Source: Gordonia effusa NBRC 100432 (GTDB taxonomy: Bacteria; Actinomycetota; Actinomycetes; Mycobacteriales; Mycobacteriaceae). From it: a stretch of 64,000 bases of DNA. Positions 1 to 9,823 of this stretch are shown piece after piece; position 1 is the stretch's first letter; each line of letters begins with the position of its first letter. The notes beneath the pieces are model-generated. The model did no database searches. It was not told the origin of the DNA and saw nothing but the letters and a program-made list of their open reading frames with translations. Position numbers and translations under genes: made by a program. Location of the stretch: positions 1-64,000 of the forward strand of contig NZ_BAEH01000050.1 of NCBI RefSeq assembly GCF_000241305.1, in the 5' to 3' direction.

Positions 1-291
<291 letters not shown>

Positions 292-292
<1 letters not shown>

Positions 293-1431
293 CAGGCGTT
301 GCCTCCGTTCTTGGAGTGGCGGGCGTCAAGCAGGTCGACGAAGCGGTCGAACAGATAGGCCGCATCATGCGGGCCGGCGGCGGCTTCGGGATGGTATTGC
401 ACCGAAAAGGCTTGGCCGTCAAGTAGTTCCACGCCCTCGACGACGCCGTCGTTGGCACAGACATGACTGACTCGACCGCGCCCGAAGTCGGTGTCGAACT
501 CTTCGCCCGCCTCGCCTTCCAGTGCGAACCCGTGGTTCTGAGCGGTGATGGAGATCTTGCCGGTGGCAGCATCGACAACCGGGATGTTGATGCCGCGGTG
601 GCCGAATTTCATCTTGTACGTGCCGCGACCGAGGGCGCGGCCCAGGATCTGGTTGCCGAAGCAGATGCCGAATAGCGGCAGTCCGTCGCCGAGCACATCT
701 CGGGTCAGGTTGACGGCCGCATCGGCGGTCGCCGGATCACCCGGCCCGTTCGAGAGGAACACTCCATCGACGCCGAGGGCGGTGATGTCGGCGAAGCTCG
801 ACGACGACGGCAGCACATGTACCCGCAGGCCGCGCTGCGCGAACATCCGCGGGGTGTTGGTCTTGATGCCGAGGTCGATGGCGGCGACGGTGTATTTCGG
901 TTCGCCCGCCGGCTCCACCAGGTAGGTGTCGTCGGTGCTCACTTCACCGGCCAGATCCGCCCCCGCCATTTCGGGCTGATTACGAACGCGGGCCAGTAAC
1001 TCGTCATGGCTCGCCAGCGCAGCGCCGGAAAAGACCCCCGCGCGCATCGAGCCGTGCTCGCGCAATACTCGCACGACCGCGCGGGTATCGATCCCGGCGA
1101 TGCCGACGATTCCCTGACGGTCGAGTTCGTCTTGCAGGGATGTGGTTGCGCGCCAATTGGATACGCGGCGGGTTGGGTTGCGGACGGCATAGCCGGCGAC
1201 CCAAATCTTATCTCCCCTGGACTCGTCATCCTCGTCATTCCAGCCGGTATTGCCGATCTGCGGCGCGGTGGCCACCACGATCTGCCGGTGGTAGCTCGGG
1301 TCGGTGAGAGTCTCCTGATACCCGGTCATCGCGGTACAGAACACCGCTTCACCCAGTGTCTCGCCCACCGCTCCAAATTCGGCTCCGGTAAAGACCTGTC
1401 CATTCTCAAGCACCAACAGTGCTGTACTCAT
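292..1431 (-). CDS. carA: Carbamoyl-phosphate synthase small (glutaminase) subunit
   Basis: 379 residues, the usual CarA length. It hydrolyses glutamine and passes ammonia to CarB. The N-terminal CPSase small-chain domain (about 1-180) is followed by a class I glutamine amidotransferase domain. The nucleophile is Cys257 in GICFGNQ, with His347 and Glu349 in QYHPE completing the triad; SNGPGDP (about 227-233) is also present. The ATG overlaps the stop of the upstream membrane gene (ATGA), and its own stop overlaps carB, so it belongs to one tightly packed pyr transcript. Confidence 0.97.
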
Positions 1432-2003
1432 TCGTCCGTTCCCTGCGTTGTGCTTGTGTTGATGTCGGTAGCTGTCGACTCAGTCGCGCCCTCGTCGAAG
1501 TCGGCAACCGGTGTATAGCGCTCGATCCACGTTTCGTAGACCTGTTTGTCGTCCGCGCGTAGACCCGAGTCGATCTCGGTGCCCGATGGCAGCACCCATC
1601 GGATGACGAGTAGTCCATCCGCGGTCATCACTTTGCCGGCCAGACCACGTTCGGTGCGGATCGCCGTCAGCGACCCGCGCGGAATCCATATCGCGCTTGC
1701 CCCCTTGCGCTGAAACAGAATTCCCGATTCATAACCGACTAGCTCGGTCGCCGCTCGGTCGCCGTAGTCGCCGACGGCGATGCGGTCCTGCCAGCTCGGT
1801 GCGAGCGTGGAGCCGACATACAGCCCACTGTGCGGGCCAATGACGATCTCACCGAGATCGTCGGGTACCGCCGGAAATTCGCCGATGATATTCTCCTGGC
1901 GCCGTCCGCGATTGCGCCATCCGCGCAGCACCAGGCTGATCAGCAGCAGCCAGAGTGCCAACACTCCGATGACGATGATGATGTTGTAGAAGATCTCGTT
2001 CAC
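1428..2003 (-). CDS. Membrane-anchored PH-like protein of the pyr operon, function unknown
   Basis: 191 residues from a GTG start that overlaps the pyrC stop as GTGA. One strong N-terminal transmembrane segment (about residues 5-27, [19 protein letters not shown]) is followed by a basic patch (RNRGRRQ), so the body should be cytoplasmic. The rest is beta-rich with many glycines and aligns by eye with the PH-like 'transporter' proteins encoded in mycobacterial pyr operons (Rv1382 position). The last 25 residues are Thr/Glu/Asp-rich and probably disordered. Conserved position between pyrC and carA suggests a link to pyrimidine synthesis or membrane placement of the enzymes, but no biochemical role can be read from the sequence. 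Confidence 0.85.
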   Translation of the reverse strand: MNEIFYNIIIVIGVLALWLLLISLVLRGWRNRGRRQENIIGEFPAVPDDLGEIVIGPHSGLYVGSTLAPSWQDRIAVGDYGDRAATELVGYESGILFQRKGASAIWIPRGSLTAIRTERGLAGKVMTADGLLVIRWVLPSGTEIDSGLRADDKQVYETWIERYTPVADFDEGATESTATDINTSTTQGTDE

Positions 2004-3316
2004 CGCGACTGCCTTCCGACGATCGCACCATCACGCGCGGTTACCTTGCCGCGCAACAGAGTTGCGGTGATCGTGACCGGCATCGTCATCGTCTCGTACG
2101 GGGTGTTGGTCGACAAACTCGCCAAATCGGCGCCGTTGACCACCCATTCGCGGTCGGGGTCGACCAGCGTCAGATTCGCTGGCTCGTTCACCGCGATGGG
2201 GCGGCCCTGATCGGCCAGCCGCACGATCTCAGCTGGTCGCTCACTCATCACGCGAGCGACACCGCGCCAGTCGAGCAGCCCGGGCTTGACCATCGTCTCG
2301 ACGATGACTCCCAGCGCGGTCTCCAGTCCGAGCATCCCGGGACGAGCCTGGGCGAATTCACAACACTTATCCTGGCTCGCATGCGGCGCGTGATCGGTTG
2401 CGACACAGTCGATCACGCCGTCGGCGAGTGCCTGGCGCAGCGCGAGGTTGTCGCTCTCCTCCCGCAGCGGCGGATTGACTTTGTTGATGGGATCATATGT
2501 TTCCAGCCGCGCATCGTTGAGCAGCAGGTGATGCGGCGTTACCTCGGCGGTAATCGAGATCCCCTGTGCGCGCGCCCATTTCAGCAATTCAACGGTGCCC
2601 GCGGTCGAAGCGTGGCAAATGTGAACACGCGTGCCGGCATCGCGCGCCAGAAGCGCATCGCGAATCACGATGGATTCCTCGGCGGCCCGCGGCCAGCCCG
2701 CCAAGCCAAGACGCGATGCAGTCGGACCCTCATGTGCAACCGCACCCACCGTCAGGCGCGGCTCCTCGGCATGTTGCGCGATAAGGACGTCGAGTCCCTT
2801 GGCGTATTCGAGGGCACGACGCATCAGCAGCGGGTCATCAACACATTTGCCGTCGTCGGAGAACATCCGGACACCGGCCGCGCCAGCGTTCATCATTCCC
2901 ATCTCGGAAAGCTGTTTCCCCGCCAACCCCACCGTGACCGCACCCACCGGGTGCACATCGACCAGGCCGACTTCGCGGCCGGCGCGGTACACATTGTCGG
3001 TGACGGTCGAATTGTCAGCGACCGGATTGGTATTCGCCATCGCGAAGACCGCGGTGTAACCGCCAAGTGCCGCCGCGGCCGAGCCGCTGGCGACGGTCTC
3101 GGTGTCCTCACGACCCGGTTCACGCAGGTGGGTGTGCAAGTCGACAAAGCCGGGCAGGACGATCGCGCCGTCGCCGTCGAGCTGATCGACACCTTCGGGC
3201 GCAGCCAGCTCGGTGCCGATCTCGGCAATCGCGCCGTCGACCACGAGAATATCGACCGCCTCATCCTGACCATATGGCCGCACCGAAGTGATCAGAATGG
3301 ACTGACCCGCACTCAC
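2000..3316 (-). CDS. pyrC: Dihydroorotase
   Basis: 438 residues, class I (bacterial/CAD-like) dihydroorotase, which closes carbamoyl aspartate to dihydroorotate. Zinc ligands are visible in [10 protein letters not shown] (His61, His63), and the DHAPH motif lies near residue 310. The GTG start is supported by AGGAGG on the sense strand at about 3324-3329. Its stop overlaps the next gene's GTG. Upstream, a pair of GC-rich repeats separates it from pyrB, so it is the only pyr gene here without a stop-start overlap on its 5' side. Confidence 0.96.
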   Translation of the reverse strand: MSAGQSILITSVRPYGQDEAVDILVVDGAIAEIGTELAAPEGVDQLDGDGAIVLPGFVDLHTHLREPGREDTETVASGSAAAALGGYTAVFAMANTNPVADNSTVTDNVYRAGREVGLVDVHPVGAVTVGLAGKQLSEMGMMNAGAAGVRMFSDDGKCVDDPLLMRRALEYAKGLDVLIAQHAEEPRLTVGAVAHEGPTASRLGLAGWPRAAEESIVIRDALLARDAGTRVHICHASTAGTVELLKWARAQGISITAEVTPHHLLLNDARLETYDPINKVNPPLREESDNLALRQALADGVIDCVATDHAPHASQDKCCEFAQARPGMLGLETALGVIVETMVKPGLLDWRGVARVMSERPAEIVRLADQGRPIAVNEPANLTLVDPDREWVVNGADLASLSTNTPYETMTMPVTITATLLRGKVTARDGAIVGRQSR

Positions 3317-3347
3317 GAAATGCCTCCTGTAAAGGTCATCATCAAAT

Positions 3348-3398
3348 CCCCGTCGCTTCGCTCGCCCCTCATCACAACCCCGTCGCTTCGCTCGCCCC
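3348..3398. repeat. Two-copy 21-bp repeat (short form of the 36-bp SEAS repeat) at the pyrB end
   Basis: CCCCGTCGCTTCGCTCGCCCC occurs at 3348-3368 and again at 3378-3398, 30 bases apart. On the sense strand it reads GGGGCGAGCGAAGCGACGGGG, sharing GCGAGCGAAGCGA-type sequence with the in-frame repeats of the acyl-CoA dehydrogenase, alaS and pdxT. One copy lies inside the pyrB 3' end and encodes its last residues (AGASEATG); the other is just downstream of the stop. Confidence 0.8.
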
Positions 3399-4304
3399 GG
3401 CTAACAACCGGAACAACACCGCCATCCGCACATGCACACCGTTGCGCACCTGCTCGAGGACGGCGGCCCGCGGTGAATCGGCAACCGAATAGCCAATTTC
3501 CATGCCGCGCAACATCGGTCCCGGGTGCAGCACTACCGCGTCGTCCGACAGTGCGGTCATCCGCTTTTCACTCAGTCCGTACCGCACCGCGTATTCACGG
3601 GGCGAGGGAAAGAAGCCGCCATTCATCCGCTCGGCCTGTACTCGCAGCATCATCACCGCATCGGCGGCCGGCAGTTCAGCATCGAGTGAGTTGCTGACGG
3701 TCACCGGCCAGTGCTCGACGCCGGTCGGGAGCAGCGTCGGCGGCGCGACGAGGGTGACGTCGGCACCGAGTGTCGACAGCAGAAATGCGTTGGAACGCGC
3801 GACACGCGAGTGCAGCACGTCGCCGACGATCACTACGCGTCGCCCGTCGAGTGATCCGAGGCGCTGGCGCAGAGTCAGTGCATCGAGCAGGGCTTGCGTC
3901 GGATGTTCGTGCGTGCCGTCACCCGCATTGATCACGGCCGGGCCATCGGTCCACGCCGCGATCTGATGGGCCGCTCCCGACGCGGGATGGCGCACGATCA
4001 GCGCGTCGGCGCCAGCGGCGTGCAGGGTCTTAACGGTGTCGCGCAGGGATTCGCCTTTGCTCGCCGACGAACTCGACGCGCTCACATTGATGACGTCCGC
4101 ACTCATCCATTTTCCCGCTACTTCGAACGAAACCCTTGTGCGAGTGGAGTTCTCGTAGAAGACCGTCATGACGGTGCGGCCGCGGAGGGTCGGCAATTTG
4201 CGTACCTCGCGACCGGCCAGCGCCTGTTCGAACCGCTCGGCATCGTCGAGGAGTTCGGTGGCCTCGTCGCGGGACAGATCGGCGGTGGACAGGAGATGTC
4301 GCAT
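3372..4304 (-). CDS. pyrB: Aspartate carbamoyltransferase catalytic chain
   Basis: 310 residues. It condenses carbamoyl phosphate with aspartate, the first committed pyrimidine step. The carbamoyl-phosphate binding motif STRTR is at 53-57, and HPTQALLD is near residue 138. No regulatory pyrI is visible nearby. ATG overlaps the pyrR stop (ATGA). The C-terminus AGASEATGL is encoded by a copy of the GC-rich repeat described at 3348-3398, so the native tail seems to have been replaced or extended by repeat sequence. Confidence 0.96.
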   Translation of the reverse strand: MRHLLSTADLSRDEATELLDDAERFEQALAGREVRKLPTLRGRTVMTVFYENSTRTRVSFEVAGKWMSADVINVSASSSSASKGESLRDTVKTLHAAGADALIVRHPASGAAHQIAAWTDGPAVINAGDGTHEHPTQALLDALTLRQRLGSLDGRRVVIVGDVLHSRVARSNAFLLSTLGADVTLVAPPTLLPTGVEHWPVTVSNSLDAELPAADAVMMLRVQAERMNGGFFPSPREYAVRYGLSEKRMTALSDDAVVLHPGPMLRGMEIGYSVADSPRAAVLEQVRNGVHVRMAVLFRLLAGASEATGL

Positions 4305-4909
4305 CAGTGCTCCCCCTCCCCCGACCGATTACCCGTCGGCGACGTCAACACCACTTCGTCGACGCCGTCGTGCTCGGCGAAATGAACGGCAACATCCTCG
4401 TCGCGTGCGGTCGGAATATTCTTGCCGACGTAGTCGGCCCGCAATGGAAGTTCCCGGTGACCACGGTCCACCAGTACCGCGAGCTGGACGCTGGCCGGTC
4501 GGCCGAGATCACGCAGGGCGTCAAGCGCGGCCCGAACCGTGCGTCCGGAGAACAACACATCGTCGACGAGGATCACTCGTGCGTGGTCGACGCCACCACG
4601 CGGAACCATCGTGCGTTCGAGTGCCCGGTGCGGTTTATCCCGCAGGTCGTCGCGATAGAGGGTGATGTCGAGATAGCCGGCGGGAACCTCGACTCCGGAG
4701 AATTCGGCGATGCGCTCAGCCAGGCGGTGACCGAGGAACGTGCCGCGAGTCGGAATGCCGACGATGACGACCGGCTGCCCGTCGGGGGCGTCGAGCGCGG
4801 TCTTCTCGATGATCTGATGGGCCATCCGTGCGATGGTTCGCCCGACGTCAGCGGCGTCGAGCAGAACTCGGCTCGGCCCGGTGGCCTCGCCGTCGCTGCG
4901 ATTGGACAA
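4304..4909 (-). CDS. pyrR: Bifunctional pyr operon regulator / uracil phosphoribosyltransferase
   Basis: 201 residues, the usual PyrR size, with the PRPP-binding loop [13 protein letters not shown] at about 112-124. PyrR senses UMP/UTP and binds pyr mRNA. The start is a TTG, chosen because AAGGAGG sits about six bases upstream and no ATG or GTG fits better. First gene of the pyr operon. A PyrR-binding hairpin overlaps its own ribosome binding site, so translational autoregulation as described for mycobacteria is likely. Confidence 0.95.
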   Translation of the reverse strand: MSNRSDGEATGPSRVLLDAADVGRTIARMAHQIIEKTALDAPDGQPVVIVGIPTRGTFLGHRLAERIAEFSGVEVPAGYLDITLYRDDLRDKPHRALERTMVPRGGVDHARVILVDDVLFSGRTVRAALDALRDLGRPASVQLAVLVDRGHRELPLRADYVGKNIPTARDEDVAVHFAEHDGVDEVVLTSPTGNRSGEGEH

Positions 4910-4914
4910 TCTGA

Positions 4915-4955
4915 CCTCCTTCTCCGCCTCACAGGACGGTCCGTTAAAGGATGTC
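4915..4955 (-). promoter_or_regulatory. PyrR-binding leader over the pyrR ribosome binding site
   Basis: The sense strand carries CCTTTAACGG, then ACCGTCCTGTGAGGCGGAGA, then AGGAGG just before the TTG of pyrR. The GTCC-N-GAGGC-GAGAAGG core is the conserved PyrR RNA-binding loop (Rfam PyrR family). The Shine-Dalgarno sequence lies in its 3' side, which suggests repression of translation initiation rather than attenuation; no intrinsic terminator follows. Confidence 0.75.
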
Positions 4956-4971
4956 TTACCGGTCGATCACT

Positions 4972-5430
4972 CTACACGTCGTCGCCGGCCCGTGCGGCTG
5001 ACCGCACCTGCGGTGCGAGTTCGGCGATCTTTCCGAGCACACCGTTCACGAAGGCCGGCGAATCATCGGTCGACAATTCCTTTGCCAATTCCACCGCTTC
5101 GTCGACGATGACAACCGGGTCAACATCGTTGGCATTGAACAACTCCCACGTCGCCAAGCGCAGGATGGCGCGGTCGACGGCTGGCAGGCGTTCGAGGGTC
5201 CACTCCTTCAAATGCGATGCCACGACGGCATCGATCTGCGGATAGTCGCCGGCGATTCCCTCGATCACCGTCGCGGTGTAGTCGTGCACCGTGCCGACGC
5301 TCTCGTCGTCGCGCACCAACTCGCGGCGCTCGACGATCAATTCCGCCGGAGACACATCCTTGGCCTCCGCTTCGAAGAGCAGATCGACGGCGCGCTTGCG
5401 CGCCTTGTGCCGGGTTCCCGAATGCTTCAC
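4972..5430 (-). CDS. nusB: Transcription antitermination factor NusB
   Basis: 152 residues, an all-helical NusB domain ([20 protein letters not shown]...). It binds boxA RNA with NusE/S10 for rRNA antitermination. GTG start at 5430. Lies 13 bases after efp and about 60 bases before pyrR; the pepQ-efp-nusB order is the standard actinobacterial one. Transcription may run through into pyrR. Confidence 0.95.
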   Translation of the reverse strand: MKHSGTRHKARKRAVDLLFEAEAKDVSPAELIVERRELVRDDESVGTVHDYTATVIEGIAGDYPQIDAVVASHLKEWTLERLPAVDRAILRLATWELFNANDVDPVVIVDEAVELAKELSTDDSPAFVNGVLGKIAELAPQVRSAARAGDDV

Positions 5431-5443
5431 GTGCTACTACGAC

Positions 5444-6007
5444 CTAGCTGTTGACGCGACCGAGGTAGCTGCCGTCGCGCGAGTCGACCTTCAGCTTGTC
5501 ACCCGTGTTGATGAATAGCGGGACGGCGATCTCGGCGCCCGTCTCCAACGTCGCCGGCTTGGTGCCACCGGTCGAACGGTCACCCTGCAGGCCGGGGTCG
5601 GTCTGCGACACGACGAGCTCGATCGTCACCGGCAGTTCGATGAACAGCGGGTTGCCCTCGTTCAGCGATACCTGGACGGTCATATTTTCCAGCAGGAACC
5701 GCGACCCGTCGCCGACGATCTCCGGAGAGAGCGGCAACTGCTCGAATGTCTCCGAGTCCATGAAGACGAAGTCGGTGCCATCGTTGTACAGGTAGGTCAT
5801 ATCGCGACGGTCGACCGTCGCGGTCTCCACCTTCACACCGGCGTTGAAGGTCTTGTCGACGATCTTGCCCGACAGCACATTCTTGATCTTGGTGCGCACG
5901 AATGCGGGGCCCTTACCCGGCTTGACGTGCTGGAACTCCTGGATCTGCCACAACTGGTTGTCCATCCGCAGCACGAGGCCGTTCTTGAAATCTGAGGTAT
6001 TCGCCAT
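5444..6007 (-). CDS. efp: Translation elongation factor P
   Basis: 187 residues with the KOW-like domain I and two OB folds. It relieves ribosome stalling at polyproline stretches. The loop that enters the peptidyl-transferase centre is [10 protein letters not shown], with Lys32 at its tip. No EpmA/EpmB gene is adjacent, as is usual in actinobacteria. Between pepQ and nusB. Confidence 0.97.
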   Translation of the reverse strand: MANTSDFKNGLVLRMDNQLWQIQEFQHVKPGKGPAFVRTKIKNVLSGKIVDKTFNAGVKVETATVDRRDMTYLYNDGTDFVFMDSETFEQLPLSPEIVGDGSRFLLENMTVQVSLNEGNPLFIELPVTIELVVSQTDPGLQGDRSTGGTKPATLETGAEIAVPLFINTGDKLKVDSRDGSYLGRVNS

Positions 6008-6094
6008 TGGCGTCGCCTTCCTCTTTGCTCGTCCCGGCGACTTCTCATCGGCACCGCCGCCCGATGTCGTCGGGTGGCAGATGCCGAAAGGCCG

Positions 6095-7195
6095 TCACAG
6101 GACCGTAAACGTCTTGTCGGTAGTGGTCAGCAGTAGCGGGTCGCCGTCGGTGACGACAAGTGTGTCCTCGATGCGGACGCCACCTGCGCCGGGCAGATAA
6201 ACACCAGGCTCCACAGTCACTGCTGCGCCGAAGGGCAGTGTACCGGTCGCGGCCGATCCGATTCCCGGCGCTTCGTGTATCTGCAGGCCGACGCCGTGTC
6301 CCAGCCCGTGGGTGTAATGGTCACCATGGCCGGCGGCAGCGATGAGATCACGGGCGGCAGCATCGATACCGCGCAGGTCAGCACCCGGTTGCAAGGCAGC
6401 GCGGCCAGCCGCCTGGGCGGTTGCGACCAGGTCGTAGATATCCCGCTGCCAATCGGCCGCGTGATGAAGGACATAGGTGCGCGTCATGTCTGAGTGGTAT
6501 CCGCCGACGACCGCGCCGAAGTCGAGTTTGACGAAGTCACCGGCGGCCAGCACCGCTTCGGTCGGGCGGTGATGCGGGATCGCTGAATTAGTTCCGGCCG
6601 CGACAATCGTCTCGAACGCGATCGCGTCGGCACCCTCGGCATACATTTCCCATTCCAGTGCGCGTGCCACCTCGCGCTCGGACCGGCCGGGCTCGAGAAT
6701 CCCCTTCTCGATGATCGCCGCGAGGGCCCGATCGCCGACCGCACAGGCGCGAGTTAATAGTTCGATCTCGCCGGCGTCTTTCACGCTGCGCAGGTCTTCC
6801 ACGACTCCCGACGTCGGGATGAGTTCAACCTTCCCGTCGAACCGTTTCGTCAGCCGATTGAAGGCCGCGACGGACAGGGCTCCAGCTTCGAAAGCGACTC
6901 GGCGGATGCCGTTGTCCACCGCATGCGTTAATAGAGCACCGACGACGTCACGTTCGATCGTTGCGGGCAGGTCGGGACTCTCCTGAGCGACCTGCGTCGT
7001 ATAGCGACCGTCGGTGGCGATTTGATCGGCGTCGTCGCCCGCATCGATCGAGCACAGCAGCGCGGCATTCGACCCGGTGAACCCGGTCAGGTACGAAACA
7101 TTGATCAGATCGGAGACGAGGAACGCGTCGGCGTCGAAGCCGGCCCGCAATCGGTCGCGACGAGCCCGGTGACCTGTGGAGATCGAAGCAGTCAT
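6095..7195 (-). CDS. pepQ: Xaa-Pro aminopeptidase/dipeptidase (M24 family)
   Basis: About 366 residues from the ATG at 7195 (a GTG at 7225 would add ten residues). N-terminal creatinase-like domain, then a pita-bread M24 domain with the metal-ligand pattern DFGAVVGGYHSDMTRT, HGLGHGVGL, and EPGVY. It removes or splits N-terminal X-Pro residues in the cytoplasm. Directly upstream of efp and nusB, as in M. tuberculosis Rv2535c-Rv2533c. Confidence 0.93.
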   Translation of the reverse strand: MTASISTGHRARRDRLRAGFDADAFLVSDLINVSYLTGFTGSNAALLCSIDAGDDADQIATDGRYTTQVAQESPDLPATIERDVVGALLTHAVDNGIRRVAFEAGALSVAAFNRLTKRFDGKVELIPTSGVVEDLRSVKDAGEIELLTRACAVGDRALAAIIEKGILEPGRSEREVARALEWEMYAEGADAIAFETIVAAGTNSAIPHHRPTEAVLAAGDFVKLDFGAVVGGYHSDMTRTYVLHHAADWQRDIYDLVATAQAAGRAALQPGADLRGIDAAARDLIAAAGHGDHYTHGLGHGVGLQIHEAPGIGSAATGTLPFGAAVTVEPGVYLPGAGGVRIEDTLVVTDGDPLLLTTTDKTFTVL

Positions 7196-7297
7196 GGCTG
7201 CCAACCTACTCGCCTCGGCTGCCACTGCACCGCTGGCCGGGCCCCAATCCGCGGGTTGTGATTCCGTTCACCATTGGGCGTTGATAGGCTCGCCCCC

Positions 7298-7795
7298 ATG
7301 AATTCGTGGTTGCTCCGTGGTGTTGTCATGTCCGCGGTACATATCGTCGCGCGGGTGATACTGGGCATCCTCATTGTCAACGTTCCCTTGCACGGCACGT
7401 TATGGAAGACGCTCACGCTCGCCGTGGTGGTACTCATCGCGATTATCGCGGGCGGCATCGACGGTCTGCGCGACGCCCACGCTCACGATGATCCCGACGA
7501 TTACGAAGACCTCACGGTCCGCTGGCTCAAAGCCGGGCTGTTCGCCGGCTGGGTCGCCGGATTCGTGTGCTGGCTCCTGGGCACACTGGTCTTCTCCGGA
7601 ATCGGTGAATCCAGTTTCTGGATTGAGATGACCGCGGGCGCGTTCTTTACCGCGCTGATCATTTTTGTCCCGGCATTCGTCGGCGCGAGCCTGGGACGGA
7701 TGCTGGTACGCCGACAGCAGCGCAAAGAGACGCAGCGATCCGACGACGCGGACGGATCGAATCCGCAACTGGCTGACGCCGCAGTCGCCCAGTAA
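7298..7795 (+). CDS. Small four-helix membrane protein (B-4DMT-like), function unknown
   Basis: 165 residues from the ATG at 7298 (a TTG at 7274 is an alternative). Four hydrophobic segments at about residues 10-30, 38-55, 77-98 and 108-130, with an acidic loop rich in His/Asp (DAHAHDDPDDYED) between the second and third. The tail is charged and cytoplasmic-looking. It corresponds in position to M. tuberculosis Rv2536 and to the family annotated as B-4DMT transporters. Transcribed away from pepQ. No substrate can be inferred. Confidence 0.85.
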   Translation: MNSWLLRGVVMSAVHIVARVILGILIVNVPLHGTLWKTLTLAVVVLIAIIAGGIDGLRDAHAHDDPDDYEDLTVRWLKAGLFAGWVAGFVCWLLGTLVFSGIGESSFWIEMTAGAFFTALIIFVPAFVGASLGRMLVRRQQRKETQRSDDADGSNPQLADAAVAQ

Positions 7796-7807
7796 CGCAA
7801 GATCTTT

Positions 7808-7841
7808 CGATGCCCCCGACCAGTTGTGGTCGGGGGCATCG
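7808..7841 (+). terminator. Strong hairpin terminator after the small membrane protein
   Basis: A perfect 15-bp stem (CGATGCCCCCGACCA with its complement) and a GTTG loop, 12 bases after the stop codon. The downstream side is TCGTTTCGG, a short interrupted T run. It isolates the membrane gene from the thiolase operon. Confidence 0.8.
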
Positions 7842-7919
7842 TCGTTTCGGCGGTCTTGGTTACGCGCATCGTGCGGGGCGACTTCTTGCCCGCGCGGGGT
7901 TTCGCATGCTAGACCAATA

Positions 7920-7931
7920 TAACGAGCGTTA
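7920..7931. promoter_or_regulatory. Putative TetR-type operator upstream of the thiolase operon
   Basis: TAACGAGCGTTA is a 12-bp inverted repeat (TAACG-AG-CGTTA), 64 bases before the thiolase ATG. A TetR-family gene is the second gene of the operon, so this site is a natural candidate for feedback control. The sequence shows only the palindrome; the regulator match is inferred. Confidence 0.5.
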
Positions 7932-7995
7932 GATCGGGAAGGCGTTTGGTCATCGTCCGACGCGCTCTCAACACAGTCTTGAGAAGGGACTCCAC

Positions 7996-9189
7996 ATGCC
8001 CGAAGCCGTCATCGTCGACGTCACCCGCCTCGCCTCCGGCAAAGGAAAACCCGGCGGCGCCCTGTCGGGTACCAAACCGGTCGAACTACTCGCACATGTC
8101 CTGCGCACCCTCGTCGAACGCAACGACCTCGACCCCGCCCTGGTCGACGACGTCATCGGCGGGTGCGTCGGCCAGGCCGGCGAACAGGCCCTCAACATCT
8201 CCCGCACCGCCCTCCTCTCAGCCGGTTTCCCCGAGTCGGTGCCCGCGACCACGGTCGACCGTCAGTGCGGATCGAGCCAACAGGCCGCCCATTTCGCCGC
8301 GCAGGGCGTGATCGCCGGGGCATACGACATCGTGATCGCTGCCGGCGTGGAGTCGATGAGTCGCGTGCCGATGGGTTTCACCTTGGCGGGTCAGAACCCC
8401 TACGGCCCGTCGATCGCTAGCCGCTACCCAGAAGGTCTTGTCGGACAGGGCATTTCAGCGGAGCTCGTTGCCGCGAAATGGAAACTCGATCGCGAAGCAC
8501 TCGATACTTTTTCCGCCGAGTCTCATCGTCGCGCTGCAGCGGCGATCGCTGACGGCTTCTTCGACCGCGAGATCACCCCGATCGAGGTGACCGCCGCCGA
8601 CGGCTCCCCCGTTACGCATAGCGTCGACGAAACCGTCCGCGCGTCGACAACCGCCGAAGGTCTCGCCGGCTTGAAATCGTCCTTCTACTCCGAGGAGTAC
8701 TCGACTCGCTTCCCGGAGATCGGTTGGCACATCACGCCCGGCAACTCATCGCCGCTGACTGACGGCGCTTCGGCCGCGCTGATCATGAGCGACACGATGG
8801 CGGCGAAACTGAATCTCACTCCGCGCGCGCGGTTCCACTCCTTCTCGGTAGCCGGCGACGACCCAATCTTCATGCTGACCGCGCCCATCCCGGCGACACA
8901 TAAGGTCCTGGCGCGTTCGGGACTCTCGATCGACGACATCGACGCCTACGAGGTCAACGAGGCTTTCGCCCCGGTTCCACTGGCTTGGGCGCACGAGTTC
9001 GGTGCCGATCCGGCGAAACTCAATCCACGCGGCGGAGCGATCTCACTCGGCCATGCGCTCGGCTCATCCGGTACCCGCTTGCTATCGACTCTGGTCAATC
9101 ACCTCGAAGCGACCGACGGGCGATACGGTCTGCAGACCATGTGCGAGGGCGCGGGTATGGCAAACGCAACGATCATCGAACGTGTCTGA
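7996..9189 (+). CDS. Acetyl-CoA acetyltransferase / thiolase
   Basis: 397 residues, full-length thiolase. The acyl-accepting Cys is Cys91 in DRQCGSSQQ; the C-terminal base Cys is Cys383 in CEGAGMAN; the GHALGSSG His motif is present. It cleaves 3-ketoacyl-CoA (or condenses acetyl-CoA) at the end of beta-oxidation. GAAGGGA lies before the ATG. Overlaps the TetR gene by eight bases and is co-transcribed with the acyl-CoA dehydrogenase. Chain length preference cannot be told; FadA-type naming would be a guess. Confidence 0.93.
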   Translation: MPEAVIVDVTRLASGKGKPGGALSGTKPVELLAHVLRTLVERNDLDPALVDDVIGGCVGQAGEQALNISRTALLSAGFPESVPATTVDRQCGSSQQAAHFAAQGVIAGAYDIVIAAGVESMSRVPMGFTLAGQNPYGPSIASRYPEGLVGQGISAELVAAKWKLDREALDTFSAESHRRAAAAIADGFFDREITPIEVTAADGSPVTHSVDETVRASTTAEGLAGLKSSFYSEEYSTRFPEIGWHITPGNSSPLTDGASAALIMSDTMAAKLNLTPRARFHSFSVAGDDPIFMLTAPIPATHKVLARSGLSIDDIDAYEVNEAFAPVPLAWAHEFGADPAKLNPRGGAISLGHALGSSGTRLLSTLVNHLEATDGRYGLQTMCEGAGMANATIIERV

Positions 9190-9823
9190 CTGGCGCACAA
9201 CGGATCCGGTGATCTTGACGCCGATTTTGGCAGCGGCCAAGACGTCGTTTCACGCTCGCGGATTCCACGGCACCTCGACCCGCGATATCGCGTCGCGTGC
9301 CGGGGTGTCGTTGCCGACGCTGTATTACCACCACGAGAACAAGGAGGGCATCCTTCTTGCCGTGCTGATCAGCGCGATGGAATCGGCGCTGGCTCGGGTC
9401 AGCGCCGCCATCGACGATGGGGATGATCCCCGCGAACAGTTCGCCAACGGCATCGAGGCAGTTGTCCTGCATATGACCGCCGATCAGGAACTCGCCGCCA
9501 GCGAAGGCGAAATCCGCTACGTCGAGACCGATAATCCGTTGCGCCGCAAGTACATCGATATGCGTGCGAGTTTGGAGAGTCAGCTCGACGACGTATTGCG
9601 ACGTGGCATCGCGGACGGTTGTTTTCAGATCGACGGCGACGTCAAGAACATGCTGCGCTACCTACTAGGCGCGTGCCGATCGGCGGCCGACTGGTACCGA
9701 CCCGACGGCCCACTCACCCCCGCCGACGTCGCTGCGTCCTATGTGGAAATTTCGCTGCGCGCCGTCGGCGCCAGCCTCGACCTACTGAAGTCACTCAACC
9801 ATCAGGAGTCTGAAAAGCGATGA
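9182..9823 (+). CDS. TetR/AcrR-family transcriptional regulator
   Basis: 213 residues from the GTG at 9182, which overlaps the thiolase stop (GTGTCTGA); a much longer frame upstream is a shadow of the thiolase. Helix-turn-helix at about 28-57 (GTSTRDIASRAGVSLPTLYY). The C-terminal helical ligand-binding half (about 70-205) resembles regulators of fatty-acid degradation. Between a thiolase and an acyl-CoA dehydrogenase with overlaps on both sides, so it probably represses its own operon until an acyl-CoA binds. The palindrome at 7920-7931 is the candidate operator. Confidence 0.9.
   Translation: MSDWRTTDPVILTPILAAAKTSFHARGFHGTSTRDIASRAGVSLPTLYYHHENKEGILLAVLISAMESALARVSAAIDDGDDPREQFANGIEAVVLHMTADQELAASEGEIRYVETDNPLRRKYIDMRASLESQLDDVLRRGIADGCFQIDGDVKNMLRYLLGACRSAADWYRPDGPLTPADVAASYVEISLRAVGASLDLLKSLNHQESEKR

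Noticed and set aside
2381-3697. 438-residue open frame on the plus strand over pyrC and pyrB.
   Set aside because: Antisense shadow of two clear genes; Arg/His-rich with no domain signature.
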